Origin: Rhyacichthys aspro
Lineage: Eukaryota > Chordata > Actinopteri > Gobiiformes > Rhyacichthyidae
DNA length: 64,000 bases
NCBI GenBank assembly: GCA_036850595.1
Contig: CM072152.1
Location: 19,047,207 to 19,111,206 of the forward strand
Direction of reading: 5' to 3'
Shown: piece after piece, positions 38,229 to 50,640 of the stretch
Position numbering within the stretch: position 1 is the first letter of the stretch
How the letters are laid out: the number at the start of each line of letters is the position of its first letter
Notes under the pieces: model-generated
Database searches by the model: none
What the model saw: only the letters and a program-made list of their open reading frames with translations
What the model was told of the DNA's origin: nothing
Made by a program: the position numbers and the translations under genes

Positions 38229-38340
38229 TGCTGGGCTTTCTGCGCGGAGTTAATGCGCTTTTATTTCAAACCGAGGAGACAGAGGTCCATCCGATGCGCT
38301 GCTCTATTCGCGGGGCTCCTCAAATGTCAAAAATGGTCTA
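38229..38340 (-). other. gata2a: Candidate distal non-coding first exon of gata2a (IS-like)
   Basis: On the minus strand CCCAGCAG|GTAAGGC is a near-ideal donor, with the exon ending at about 38228. It lies about 4.1 kb upstream of the proximal first exon, next to CpG-rich sequence. Vertebrate GATA2 is known to have a distal, tissue-restricted first exon (IS), and this is the best candidate here. The 5' limit is a guess. There is no in-frame coding requirement that could support it further. Confidence 0.4.
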
Positions 38341-38344
38341 AAAC

Positions 38345-39290
38345 GATGGCCGTGACATTGTCCTAACGGGCAGTGGCTGAAAGAGGCTGTCGAGTCTGAA
38401 CTGGCTCGTAGCACTAGCCGTGTGTCTTCTCACTGGAGCTGTCTGACTCTGTGCAGTGTGTGCGCCTCCCCTCGCTGTACCAAACCTCTGTGAATATGAG
38501 CACAAACTTCTGTGGCTCTGTGAGACGCTGTAGCCACACAGTACGTAACGGCACGTCAGCCTGCAGCCTCGCTTCCGGGTCCTGGCTCCACTGTCAGACT
38601 GGCACAAGCCCACCTGGTCCCAGAGGTGAGCACTGGTCTTCATAGCCATTCATTTCTGTTTCTTTTTATCGACATTTATTCGTGACCCGTTCAAGGGGAA
38701 ACACATAGCTTGTTAAAACACTAAAAGGCTCATTGTGGAGCAGAATTAGAGCATATTTATGAACCTCTTAACCTCTTAAATTATATCTTACACAGGGCAT
38801 CGTCTGTATAGTTTGTAAACAGTGCGTAAAACGGTGCGTAATCAATACAACGCAACTTTACGCACAAGACAGTCTTCCTCGGTTTGTCTAATAAATCTGT
38901 GTGCAGTGTGTTTGCGCACTTCTCCGCTGCACATTTCTTCTCCAAATCCTAATTGACTCAGAGAGATGTTGCTTTATGGCCGTGTGCCCCCCCCAGTCTC
39001 CCCCCACCTCTGCCTCGGCCTTAAATTCGTTAAAGAGCCAGAAGAAAACCTCTGCCCTCCCCGGGTTTGGTGCTTTCTGTCCCATACACCAACAACAACT
39101 TTGTAAAACATGCAAAGCCCCTGAAATCTCCTGCACGCGACCTGGGCTCGTGGGCGCCGCTTGAGCCGGGCAGGTGCAAGCGCGCGAGGACCTCTGCAAC
39201 TCGAGGCTCGTGCTCCCCAGAGTGCACACGCGCACATAAAGAGCACACAGAAGAGAAAAGGAAAAAAGGAACGTCAAAGCTGAATTAATG
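38345..39290. other. CpG-richer region near the candidate distal gata2a exon
   Basis: Locally GC- and CpG-rich DNA (GCCTCGCTTCCGGG near 38570, GGGCGCCGCTTGAGCCGGGC near 39155) gives several overlapping chance ORFs on both strands, none recognisable. A plus-strand donor-like CCAGAG|GTGAGC sits at about 38625, so a divergent non-coding transcript is possible. This fits a CpG-island-like promoter region. Confidence 0.4.
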
Positions 39291-39846
39291 ACGTCTGTGT
39301 TAATGTGGAGAGTGTTTAATGGAAATGCTCTTCACTGACTTTAACTGAACTAACAGGAGCTAAAATGCTGCTACTTTTTGACAAAAAGTTTTATAAATGT
39401 TTTAGTTCGGAAATGATTAGTCTGTTACAAAAATGTTAAAAATATTTTGTTCTTATAACAGAATATTTTCCTAGAGCCTTTGTCAAAAATATGCCCACAT
39501 GCTTTTTTTTGGACAATTTTTCTATCGCTAAAATTCAATTTCATTATGTTAATGATATTTACAGAATTTACAAACCGAATTTCTGTACAATTTGAACTCT
39601 TTGGTCTTTAATGGAGAAAGACTACAGTAAACAAACAAACAAATAAACAAGAAATGTGGTGAACACAATGTTAAAGGAGCTTTTTGCTACTTAGTAATGT
39701 ATTTTAAAGCCACAAATTCAAAGCTTTAGGTTCTTAAAAGTGATCCATTTTCTTGTTTTATAACACCCAGCCTGCTGAAATTTTGTCATTTAACTTACTT
39801 TACTGTGATAAACATAACTTAGCTTGAAGCAACACATTTTAATGAA

Positions 39847-39909
<63 letters not shown>
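39847..39909. repeat. (ATT)n microsatellite
   Basis: An uninterrupted trinucleotide tract of about 21 units, 63 bases long, and probably length-polymorphic. Confidence 0.97.
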
Positions 39910-40049
39910 GTTACACCACAGTAAATCCTGGTTGGAGGAAGGAGCCAGTATTTACTGCTGTTAATCAGTGTTGCCATGTTCAGCACGGGACTATGTGTGA
40001 TTTTGTTGCGGGACATATTCTATGCACACCGCATTAGATGGCAGGCCCT

Positions 40050-40420
40050 TCTCTTGTGATTATTACCAGGGGTAATATTTCATCGGCTCCACGCAATCTT
40101 TGTTGTGTGTGAAGATAATAAATGGCCTAATCGTTATCAGCAAACTGCTGGGGGTGTCAGCAGCGACCGAGGCTGCGAGCGGGCTCCAAAGTGCTGCTGA
40201 ATAAATTGGTGTTCCTTATCTCTCGCTCCCAGATTATCGCCGCCTTTTCAAACTTGCACAACAAATACATTCAATGCATCTAATGCATCATTTGTGGGGG
40301 GAGATCCCGCAGGTTGATAGAGACAGATAGGCGCAGGGAATGAGAAATATTTACACGCTTTACGCTGCAGCGGGACAGCCAATATAAGCGCGGTGTGGCA
40401 TTAGAGGCAGGTTATTGGCC
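40050..40420. promoter_or_regulatory. Candidate distal enhancer between gata2a and rpn1
   Basis: The block contains AATCTTTGTTGTG (SOX), CTAATCGTTATCAGC and CCTTATCTC (GATA), AGATTATCG, and paired AATGCATC/TAATGCATC (POU) elements. It is non-coding. Mammalian GATA2 has a haematopoietic enhancer far upstream, on the RPN1 side. This block lies in the equivalent interval, but equivalence is only a hypothesis. Confidence 0.35.
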
Positions 40421-41160
40421 AGACATGGGCACACACACTTTACATATCAATACAAGCTATATTAAACATACATCACTGTGATATGATGCTTATCGCGATG
40501 ATTAGTCCCACTACTGCTCTTGGCTCAGATTGACTTCATTTTTCACTTAACACCCTTTGAACACGCACATGCATTAAACAGTAAAATATCATTAGACTGT
40601 GATTTTATACAATTAAGACAATGCCATATCAGATAGAACCTGACTCAGATACAGATTATAAATCAGATTTAATGGGTTATTTGTGACAAACCTTTAGTGA
40701 CTAAATCTGCTGCTGTGACTGTTTCCATTAAATAAAAAGGATTCAGTCATTCGGTCTTTTCTGTCTGTTGCGTGCACCGTTAGTTTACAGAGTCCTGTGT
40801 GGGCAGTGGCCTGCTCCACATACAGGCCTCACACGGGCCCCGTCTATCTCTGCGCATATCTGCACTGCCCGATCACTTCACCTACAGCTGTTATTATTGA
40901 AGACACTGAAAACCTGCTAAATGCTAAATGATGTCAGCCGAGTGCACTTTAATTTGACGAATAATGGCCCCTGGTGCCTTTCCTTCTGTGTGACCTTTAC
41001 CTGTGCTTTTAGATGGTCTTTTTCGTTTCTGCATGCAGGAGGAATTATTCTTCAGGTCAAACGGGGATGAAAAACAAGTCTATAACCGACCATGGGACAT
41101 AATGCAGTATTTATGAGTGACACTTACGACAAAAAGAAAAACATTTCCAATACACACATA

Positions 41161-41182
41161 CGCGCGCGCGCACACACACACA
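41161..41182. repeat. (CG)n(CA)n compound tract
   Basis: Five CG units run directly into six CA units, an alternating purine-pyrimidine tract with Z-DNA potential. Confidence 0.9.
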
Positions 41183-42378
41183 AGTACGCGCTCCCCTTTT
41201 AATACCGAGGCATCTCCACCGGCCCGGTGCTCTGATGGTCTCCTAGACAACCGAGATAACGCTGCAGCAGTTTTCCATATCGGGCCCGGAGTCTATTATA
41301 GCTCGGGATTAGCTCTTTTTCCGAAAAGGTCATGCACAAAGTCACCAAACCTGCGTCTTTCCCTGTGCAGAGAATGTATTCATAAACAAGTACGTGCCAT
41401 TTTATCCAATGCCATTAGACTAATAACACTGCGCGCTTTTCTGTGTTCACTATGAGTTATTTAAATGAGAGCCATCTGAGGAGACTGCTTCCTCCTGCAG
41501 AGGCCCAGCGGTCCAGTGTCAGGCCTTCTATTGTTATGTAGCGACCCCTGGCGACGGCAACGAGCAGTAGCTGGCGTCTGTACTATGTTTTATGAGCTTT
41601 GGAAGAATGCCGATGTAGCTGAACTAATATCTAAAGTTTGTAATATTTTAGCAGCCCAAAGAGGGAGGGCACAGGACACAGCTGAAGGCTCCAGCTGGGA
41701 TTCCCAGTGGCTGGACAGGAAGTTGGAGGAGCTCTGACAGGAAGTGTGTTTTCAGGGAGGGTCAGTCTTTGGCGCAGAGAGAGAGAGGGTTCTGTTTCCT
41801 GTTGGTTCTTTTGGCTCTTTCCATATGTTTAGACGCTGTGCATTGGCTCAGTGCCCCGTCTCCCCCAGTTCACCTCATATTCACCTTATACAATATGTAA
41901 ATGCTCCACCCGCTGAGCTCACTGCATTAAAAACAGCAGCGTTTATCAAAGTGTAGTGGTGAGCCATGAGAGTGCACGGTGTAAGCTGGGTTACATTGAG
42001 CTACAGGATGCAGATGTCACCACATTAAGTGAAACTTCCTGCCCATCAAAGCAGCTAGTGCCAGTTTAATGGACTGAAAATCAGTAGCCCACAGCAGAAT
42101 GAACAGAGGAACAGGGCAAGAACATTTCAGAGGGAAAGATGGCAGCGTGATGGAGAAGGGAGGGAGACGGTAGGTAGAGATGTGATGGATTGATATGTGG
42201 ATTGCAAGAGGAAAAATCTCTTTGTCTCTTGGAGCTCAGTGGACAATCAAAGTTTCCTATCAGCTCTAGAGTAGGGGAAATTGGCTGCCCTGGGAAGGAG
42301 AGGGCCACTCTCACAGCCAATGGGAAGTGCCCCTGTCACTCTAATCAGCTCCAGTAGAGAAAGTAGGAAATGTGTGCC

Positions 42379-42380
<2 letters not shown>

Positions 42381-42411
<31 letters not shown>
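42381..42411. repeat. (GT)n microsatellite
   Basis: Fifteen perfect GT units, flanked by the related TGTGTG at 42371 and GCACAC at 42411. Confidence 0.97.
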
Positions 42412-42412
<1 letters not shown>

Positions 42413-42739
42413 ACACAAGAAGTGCAGCTTTGTTTCACTTGCCTTCATGTGATTCAAGATGATATGAAGTCAGAAGCAGCATCCCACTTTCATCTGCTGC
42501 TTATCCTCTGCGCTGAGGGATGTATAAGAGCCACTCGGGCACGTTTTTTGGCAAAACTTGCCCCGAGAGGCATGACCATCAGTGCTTTGATGGAGCGCCA
42601 TGTGGCAGAGATCAGTGGGTCTTAGTGGGAGCTGTGGACAGTTGCACACAGCGGCGGCAAGGGAAGAGGATTACTGTCTCATTGATACAAATCCACACAG
42701 AGAGGCAGCCTGACATCAATGTATACAGATGTATATAAC

Positions 42740-42830
42740 CAGTGGTGGTAGAGTAAAAGTAGGCCTAATGATACTTAAACAATATGAATCAAGTAGAAGC
42801 ATAAGTAGTTATTTAAATATTACCTAACTG
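42740..42830 (+). mobile_element. Possible hAT-like MITE left end
   Basis: CAGTGGTGGTAGAGTAAAAG (42740-42759) resembles fish hAT-type MITE termini (CAGTGGTGGAAGAAGTA...). AGTA-rich sequence follows. No matching right end was found, so it is a remnant at best. Confidence 0.35.
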
Positions 42831-45730
42831 TTCAATGTAACAATCTACCAGGTACATTACTATTCATGATTTATAGCACAAACCATACTGAACCTGAAAT
42901 ACCAACTTGATAGAACTGCTTTAAGCCTCAGCTCATTTGTTTATGCTTAACCAAGTCGAAAGATCACAGAACCACTTGTGGACAGAACAGAAAGAATGAA
43001 ACAGGTGAATAATAAAATAACCAGTAACTAGTAACTGGCCGAATCTAACTGATCAACACAAGTAAAATTTATTCCAGGAAATTCAGTTTGTTCAAAAAGT
43101 GACTTTCATAAATATATGGGTGTGGATGTAACAAATGATTACTCTCCTTTGATAATAACTGTGCACAGGCTTCAGTGACAAGTATCATTGAGAGAAACAC
43201 ATTGAAACAAACCTCAACCATGAAAACAAAACACATCAGATATCATTAATGGCATTAATGGTCTGGCTGCCTTGTACAACATCAAGTAAGTATGTCACAC
43301 TCTTTATGTGTGGTGCCTGAACCTCAGCAGAGTTTTGGTATCTAATGTTGTCCACATACAGTATCACATGATTATGTTTTATTATTGGTTTGAGTGTTTA
43401 TATTTATATAAAGTGTAAAATTATCCAAAAGAGGAACAATTCACTTGATGCTGACATTTTGCGGGCCCTCTGTCCTGCTTGCACTGAGCCTGACACACAA
43501 AAATGCATCTCTCCACACCCAGCGCCCAATCCTCCAATCCCTCTTTTGAAGTCCCATCTTCACCTCAGCGCTGGCCACACTGTCCTTCCCCTCCAGCGTT
43601 TGCCCGTCCGTCTGACCGTCTTATCTGTCAGCCCGGCTCGTCCCGCCTCCTGCAGCTGCGATGGCGGGGGACCACAGATGCCTGCATTGTCCTGCTCCTC
43701 CTCGGGCTCACGCTTCTGCAGCCGGCCTGATCACACCTGCCACCTGCGCGGTACACCGGGGCCTGGGATTTGAACCGCAGTGCTTTCATTCATCCCTCAC
43801 CTCGGGCCTCTTATTCCCTCTCAGCCCCTCGTCCCGGCCGCCTGTCACTGAGGAATGGCCGGGACACAGAGCTGCTCTTGTAAAGGTGGTCTTTTTAAGC
43901 AGAGCCAAAGGAAGTCATGCAGCGGAGGTGTGTCTCGCAGCAACTTTATATGTGACTCGTATTTCTTCTTTTCAATGACATCCTTTTTGACTGAAGTAAA
44001 TGAGTGAACGTAGTGAGGAACGTACCCTGAGTGTTGGTGCATAATAACGCGCTGACAGTGAGGGTGGTGGCTCTGTCTCTGTGATTTATGAGAGTGTGCT
44101 GTGAAGGGTCTTCTGAGCAGGATATTGTTCTCTGACTGGTGACTTCTGCCTCTCTCTGTGTGTATTTTAGAGCCAGAAAGATTAAGAGGCAGTGCGCTGC
44201 AGGTGAGCCCTCAATGTAATCAATCACCACCACGTCACAGGACTCAGGGCTGCTGAATTACCCCTTCAACTGATACCTGATTTGACTTCACAGTTCCTGC
44301 ATATTCATTATTTCTGGCAGATAAAGAAAGAACACACTCTGCATTATTACTTTGTATACTTCAGGAAAGGAAGATAATAATCAACTTCATGCCTGAGGAG
44401 AAGGGGGGACCATGACAGCTCAACCACATTGCCCAGCCAGTCCAACACCCTGCACAAGCCTCTCATCCTCCAATGACACACACACAGTTTGCCACATCAG
44501 GATACAGTGCTGCACACGAATTCCGGTTTAAACAGTATTCAGCTCGGCCTATGCCAACAGATAAACCGCAGTCTGTCTTCGACGGGTAATCACATCCTGG
44601 GCCCAGGCTGGCAGTGAAAAGAAGGGTCTTTTCTTTAAAAAATACCACAAAACGTACACTCTTGGTGGTAACCAAGGCAGATGTTAAAGACATGCATCAG
44701 TAACAATATGGTGATGCCAAAGACCTAAAATCCTGCTTTATGTAGTGCCCTGAGTGCGAAAAGAGAAATGCATTTTGAGTTTGCAACTTTTCATTGTACG
44801 TACAAGGGCAGATCAAACTAGCTAACTAATTTGATGGCACAGATTTAACTGTTGCCCAAATAATAAGCAGAAAAAAGCTTGTTAGAGCTGCCTTATATAT
44901 ATATATGGTACTGTTGGTATAGTTATTTATGTTTGCTTAACTAAAATAAAATTCAAATCTGCCATTCAAGGTGAAAATGATGTATAGGTGCATGAAGGTT
45001 TGGTTATATAAGATTTTTTTCTAGTGGCATGTAAACAGTGACTGTATTGCTGAGCTTTACTGAGCTGTGAGAATGAAACTTGTTAAGACCTTGCTTCAAA
45101 TCTACATTCGAGCCCAAAAACCCAAACAAAAATGCTATTGTGTTGGCTTTCAGCAACACTGAGCATCAGTGCTAACGGACATTGTCTTTGCTTTCCCCTG
45201 GTGTGTATTTTCAGAATGATTATTGTATAGCACATACAATATGTTAACATTATCATTGTGAGGGAAAAGGGGCCTGTTTTTACGGGACAGGAAATGACCT
45301 GCTCAGACCCCTGATGACCTCAGAGGGAAAGCACTAACCTCAGATTGACCCCTTCAGGCTCTACAGCAGGTTGACTGTGACTGAGGAGAGGCCGATAGGT
45401 GGGGTTTCTCTCAAACAAGCAGTGCAACAATGTACTGGAAAGTCCCTCTGTAGAACCTGCTGAAATAGGCTGGAATTGTGCTTCCAAGTGGATTTTGTCT
45501 TTCGAATATAAGCACATACTTTTATTCCTCTTTGATATATTTTCTAGCTTTGTTCAGCAAAATCAAACTGCTGCTCGTTTTTCAACAGCATGGAGTAGAT
45601 TAGAATGAGACAAGAGCGCCCCCATGTGGCAGATTAAGGTAACTGCGTCCAGCACACCACCGTTAACACATCTCTCAATACAGATGTGAAACATTTGAAA
45701 ATAAAGCAGTCATTATCTCAAAAAAAACCT

Positions 45731-46386
45731 TTTATTTCAAAATCCCCATGCCATGCCCATTTTAGAAACAAGAATGTAGTATTCATCCGTGTCTTTTCTC
45801 ACAAATAACCAAATCTCATGAGTAAACTAATCTCAGGTGACACTTGTTTGCTAATCTCATGGTCATAAAAGCCATTGAAAAAACAACCCTTAATGATACA
45901 AAATATAGAAAATAACAAGATAACACAGTAAATTTGGGAGGACATCAATCAGAGCTTAACATTTCAAAATGTAGAAAAACATTAAGTGCCAAAGAAACAA
46001 TTTTCATTATGTTGCACAGATTGTGGACTGAGAGATATGTGAGAAAAGACATACGACTGAACTTGTGGGCCCTTCGATATCTATAACAAATCCCCTAATT
46101 TCACTCATGTGAAAACACAAGTCCACATTTGAACATGAAAATAACAGCAACTGTTACAAATGCAAAGACAGACAAATGAAAAAAAAACAGCTGCAGCAGA
46201 GAAGCACACATAGTGACCTGAAGTTAATCACTCGGCACAAAGGCATGAGTTTAACAAACTCATCACTGCAACAAGAGATGAAAATGTCCATGTTTCTATG
46301 AGTAAGCAATCTGTCACATTTTAATTACTTTTCAGATGTAGAAATGATCTTTGCTTGTGTAGCGGATGTGTTGGTGCAGGAACAGT
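45731..46386 (-). other. rpn1: rpn1 3' UTR
   Basis: Sequence after the TAA runs to a minus-strand AATAAA at 45736-45731, giving a 3' UTR of roughly 650-670 bases. It is AT-rich with no repeat or structure that I recognise. Confidence 0.6.
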
Positions 46387-49300
46387 TTAAAGGGCATCCA
46401 GCAGACTGTCGATGCGGCCCACAAGCTCCTGTCTCTTACTGGTCAGGTTCTTTTCACTCTCAATGTATGCCTCCTTCTTAACCTTTCCGGCCACCAGCCT
46501 CTCAGCTTCCTGGCAAGAGCGGCACACCAGTTCTTTCACCTGGCCATCCAACTTCTGCACTTCTCCAACCTGTGAATGCACAAAAGATCCTTAATCTCAC
46601 TAAACACTGCAAAACTGCACATACATTACAAAATCACGCTGGGTGTGTTTACATTGCCTGAATTTGTTTTATCCACTCAAATAGTTACCTTCTCAGCCAG
46701 GTCAGAGCCCTCAGCTTTGAGACGAGCCTGCAGAGAGCTGATTTCATTGGTAAGGGTGCGATGGTCTGCCTCTAGAGTCTTGCGGCCGCTGTTAAGTGCA
46801 CCGGTGTCACGTGACTGCTTGTAACGGTTGACCACCTCATCCATGTGACGGTACAGGCCCAGGCGCTTGTTGACAAGAGTCAACACCTGCTCAGTGATAG
46901 ATGCTACCTTCATACGCACCTCAGCAGCAGGATCCTAGTATGATAAAAGGAGAGAAAATTAAAGTTATAATGAGTAAAACACATTATATATTAAGGAAGC
47001 AAGGAAACAGCTGAACAAGATCAAGTGGAGAAAAATTAGTTACTTTGATACCTTTGTAATGGCAAAGTCCAGGCGTACATAGATAATAACAGTAAAGAAG
47101 AGGATGTAGAAGGCCCCAACAACTAACAGAGGCTCCTGCAGCATCAAGATCTTGTTAAAGTTGTAATGGACCTGGTGAGACAAGCCATACATACACATTT
47201 ATTTAGTTTTTATGTGTTGAATGGAGGTATATGTAAGGAATTATTCTGTTCATACAAGAGTTTCTTTCTAAGACTTCCTCCTCTTTCTGAAACTTCTTCC
47301 ACAAAACCAGGTGTACTTCATAACCTAAAAATTTTTCTATATGTTGTGGAGGAATGTTTACTAATTTGGAAGATACTACACACTGCAGAAATAGATCTAC
47401 AATAATAGGTATCTGACAGCTTTGTATCTGTGTATTTCTAGCTTTCTCTCATTTTCTGTCTTACCACAACATCCTGAATGTGTTGTTCCACCAGGTTATC
47501 CTTTGTAGCAACCAAAACTGGGCGGCCAAAGGTGTCCAGGTATGTGTAGTGGAGCTGGTTTGGCATACGATCAATCTTGTAAGGTGTATCCATATGAATG
47601 TTTCTGTTAAAGTAGGACAAGACAAAATCATCTGTAAATGTAAAATGTGAAAAAAAATCTTACATAGAATCCTTTGCAAACACCTACCTGGCACCTTCAG
47701 GCAGGATTATTCTCACTGTGAGTGAATCAATAACCTGATCATCATAAACATGGTCAACCAGTCTCATCTTCAGTGCATACTGGTCACCTAGGAGACAAAA
47801 ATCAAGAGGCAAATAAGCAACATGGCTCCATTTTAAGTGTTTAAGCATTTATGTAATTTCATGAATTTGCATTGTCAGACTCACCCAGAGTGTAAAGGTA
47901 TTCATAGCTTGGGAGATTGTAGCCAATGACATAGTGAGTCTTCCATCCTCCAAACAGAGGGAAACGAGGCCTCACCTCTACCTCCACAGAGTCATCCAAC
48001 ACCTGCAGATGGGAGGTGGAGATGTTTCCGATTTCATCTCTGTAGTAGACGTCCTGGGCTGAAGCAGGAAGGATAGTCTTTTGAAAAACAAAAAACACAG
48101 TCTTAGTATCATTGTTGTTACCAAGGCTTTTTTGGGGGGTTAAAGTAGGGTTTATGAGTACAACCTTGAAGGATTTCACAGAGGAGATCCCACTGTCTGA
48201 CTGACGCTGGTAATCATATCGTGAAAACGGCCCCTTAAGGGTAGCACCGGTGTGCCTCAGGTCGATGGTCTCCTCTACAGCAATGTTGCCCCAGTGAGAC
48301 ACTTCAATTGTGCGAGTGAGACTACTGATTGTGAGGAAAGGTGTGTTGTTTTCATAATGGATCTTCATTGTATCCTGCAAAGCAGAGAGCATGCACACAA
48401 TGCTGTAGTTTTTGTTTTTTACTTAATTTAATACGAATGAAAGACTGTTTTTTTAAATTTACCTCACTGTATGGGGGAACATCCCGGAAAGGTCCATATT
48501 CAATTATCTCATCACTTTTGCTGGGATTTCCCAACTTGGTGTAGCTCTCCACAGTCTTGGAGGCCAAACGGACACGAGTGGTCTGGGTGCGAGTAGGGTA
48601 TGGGGAGTACAGGTAGTGGTTTCCCTGGAAAACCACCAGCTGACGTTCAGCCTGCGTGATGTGTGTTGGGAATGGCCTCAGGACATGACTGAAGGTCATC
48701 TCCACCTTCACTTTCAACTGAGCTCCTGGTGCCAGGCTGGATGTGAGGTGGACCTTGTAAAAGTCCCCACTGCATGAGAACAAATGAGCATTGATAAGAC
48801 CTCCAGTTTGGAAAAAAAAGCAATTACTGCCTCATTTAGCCCACTATGACCTAATTTTTACACTTATTGCTGCATTACAAAAAAATATTTTAGTAACAAT
48901 AAGATATAACATTTTTATGCATTGACTCTACAGGGTTATGCCAGTGGCTGTCTTCTGAAAGATTTGTCCATGCTGGGGCATTGAGGTCACCTTTCAGTTA
49001 CACTTTAAGATTGTTTAGTTGAAGAAAAAGGTGTAGTACTCAAAAGTGAGTTATTGCACACAGTCCTACCTGTGACCACTGACGTCACTTTGCTGAATTT
49101 CAAGTGAGCCATCATCCTCTTCATCCCCCTTTACCTGAAACAATGTGACAAATTCTTTAACATTATTATTATTATCTTATTCTTAGAACCGTCTCACCTG
49201 AAAGTCTTGGCTCAAGAGTCTAGTTGGGTACCGCTGGTTGTGTTTGTTGTGTTCAAAGTTGCATATGAGCACGGTAATTTCTTGGAGTTTTGTAAAGCTG

Positions 49301-50099
49301 CTAAAATTTAGAGTCTGCCGTAGTTAATAAAAGGGGTTGTATAATCACAAGGTTTAATATTTGCAAACATTTTCGTGCCATTCATTCATTCATTGTAGGG
49401 TCAGCTCTGTGCGCAGTCACACGCGGAAGTGAGCTGCCCAGCGCATACGTGTCATTCAGCCACTGACAGAGCGTGCAGCGCTGCGGAAGTTCACGTTTGC
49501 CTCACTCAAAGTGAATCAATCAAAAATATATTGTTGGTTAAATTTGATTGGTTTCCACTTTACGACTGAATACGTGAGCACATGATAATTTTCTGCTTGA
49601 ACAGTTACATTCAGACCATGCCTTGCATACGACCACTCAGAAATCTAGCCTAAGGTTTGGTTGTATAACCACAAAATTAAAACAATTTCACCATCGTATG
49701 TGAGCGGGTTATAAATCTCTGTGAATTAAGTGCTTCCACTTCAAGAATAAAATACACCAACACACTATGTTTTCAAGTCTAGTTTACAATGAGATAGCTA
49801 ACATGCTAATGCTACTAGCCGGCACAGTCGTACAAGTCTTTGATTGCCAAACTCACCGAGGCTCCGATGTATGCGAGATGTGGGGCCAGATCAGGCTCCA
49901 CTGACAGAATAAAGCTCTGGACTGCAGAGTGTCCCTGGTTCGACAGCACAATCTCCGCAGTGATCTTGGCCAAATGAGTGCTCAAGTCTACAGTCCTTTT
50001 CACCTCTTCATTCACCAAACCACCCGCCGAAGCCCCGCTCAGAGCAAACACAAGCAGCATGCAGGCGGAAAGGCCAACAAGTGGAAACTTTGGATTCAT
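46387..50099 (-). CDS. rpn1: Ribophorin I, oligosaccharyltransferase subunit (rpn1)
   Basis: Ten coding exons: 50099-49857, 49134-49070, 48769-48463, 48374-48165, 48077-47885, 47787-47688, 47603-47465, 47171-47052, 46934-46689 and 46569-46387. All are in frame; total 601 aa (human 607). Ribophorin I is the ER subunit that delivers nascent chains to the oligosaccharyltransferase for N-glycosylation. A signal peptide (residues 1 to about 25, ending SGASA) precedes a luminal domain with family blocks such as VKRTVDLS, YSPYPT, YGPFRDVP, EVSHWGNIAVEE, YYRDEIGN and FPLFGGWKTHY. One membrane segment lies at about residues 433-453 (PLLVVGAFYILFFTVIIYV). A coiled-coil-like cytosolic tail ends in DSLLDAL. 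The exon ending at 48165 uses a weak donor (GTTGTA). The gene is divergent from tRNA-Phe and rab7a and has a compact 5' end with no upstream intron visible. Confidence 0.97.
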
Positions 50100-50280
50100 G
50101 GTTAGAATGAAAACTATTCAGAAATACCTAAAGAGGACAGGAAAACAGATATGGGAAATGTGCAGAGCAGCAGAGAAAGGCCGCCGCGCCGCTCTACATC
50201 AGAAAGATGACGCTTCATTCCATCCGACGTGATGACATCACAGCGCGCTCTAAAACTGCTCTGCGTCGGAAACAGTTCTC
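50100..50280 (-). promoter_or_regulatory. rpn1: rpn1 5' UTR and promoter region
   Basis: A GC-rich stretch (GGCCGCCGCGCCGC at about 50179-50192) lies immediately upstream of the rpn1 ATG. It is followed by CGACGTGATGACATCAC (about 50225-50241), which contains CRE/UPRE-like TGACATCA and GACGTGA cores. Such sites would suit an ER protein gene responsive to ATF6/XBP1-type factors. That regulatory reading is inferred from the motifs alone. Confidence 0.45.
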
Positions 50281-50526
50281 ACAGCCTTTAAAATAATACA
50301 TCCTTGTGCATAACTCAGCTAAACATATTTAAGGATTAATATAGAAATAATGCACATTACGACAAGTGCATAAAACAAATGTGTTGCTTTAATGGACAGG
50401 ACTAAAAAAAGGTTGTTGATGTCTCACACCCACTAATGTTGGTGGTTTGTGATATTTTTTCATCATTTTGTAATTGGTTCACTGTGATTTACCTTAAACG
50501 AGCATTCAATTAATATGTGTATTATT

Positions 50527-50549
50527 TGACGTCAATTATTATGACGTCA
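50527..50549. promoter_or_regulatory. Paired CRE palindromes upstream of tRNA-Phe
   Basis: TGACGTCA occurs twice, at 50527-50534 and 50542-50549, with starts 15 bases apart. The second copy ends 18 bases before the tRNA. These are full consensus CREB/ATF palindromes in an otherwise AT-rich spacer between rpn1 and rab7a. Which gene they serve is unknown. Confidence 0.55.
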
Positions 50550-50567
50550 TATATGTCTAATAGACCA

Positions 50568-50640
50568 GCCGAAATAGCTCAGTTGGGAGAGCGTTAGACT
50601 GAAGATCTAAAGGTCCCTGGTTCGATCCCGGGTTTCGGCA
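50568..50640 (+). tRNA. tRNA-Phe (anticodon GAA)
   Basis: A 73-base cloverleaf. The acceptor stem GCCGAAA pairs with TTTCGGC before the discriminator A. The D-loop has AGCTCAGTTGGGAGAGC (A box), the anticodon loop is CTGAAGA with GAA, and the T arm is GGTTCGATCC (B box). It matches the vertebrate cytosolic tRNA-Phe sequence as I know it. There is no intron and the CCA is not encoded. A T4 run at 50653-50656 can terminate Pol III. Two CRE-like TGACGTCA motifs lie just upstream. Confidence 0.97.

Larger units (their letters stand above)
40421..45730. other. Intergenic between gata2a and rpn1
   Basis: No gene supported. GC-richer parts at 40790-41050, 41200-41320 and 43440-43880 give chance ORFs of up to 127 aa without domains. 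Microsatellites and a possible hAT-like remnant at 42740 are listed separately. Confidence 0.4.

Noticed and set aside
38888..39288. Overlapping ORFs of up to 129 aa on both strands
   Set aside because: Both strands are open because the DNA is GC-rich and stop-poor. There are no family blocks and no splice support.
39819..40016. ORF with a long isoleucine run
   Set aside because: An artefact of translating the (ATT)n microsatellite.
43390..43978. Plus-strand ORFs of 75-127 aa in three frames
   Set aside because: Overlapping frames in pyrimidine-rich DNA with no recognisable domain; treated as chance.
48940..49020. Possible H/ACA snoRNA in an rpn1 intron
   Set aside because: No convincing paired hairpins with both an H box and an ACA box could be drawn on either strand.
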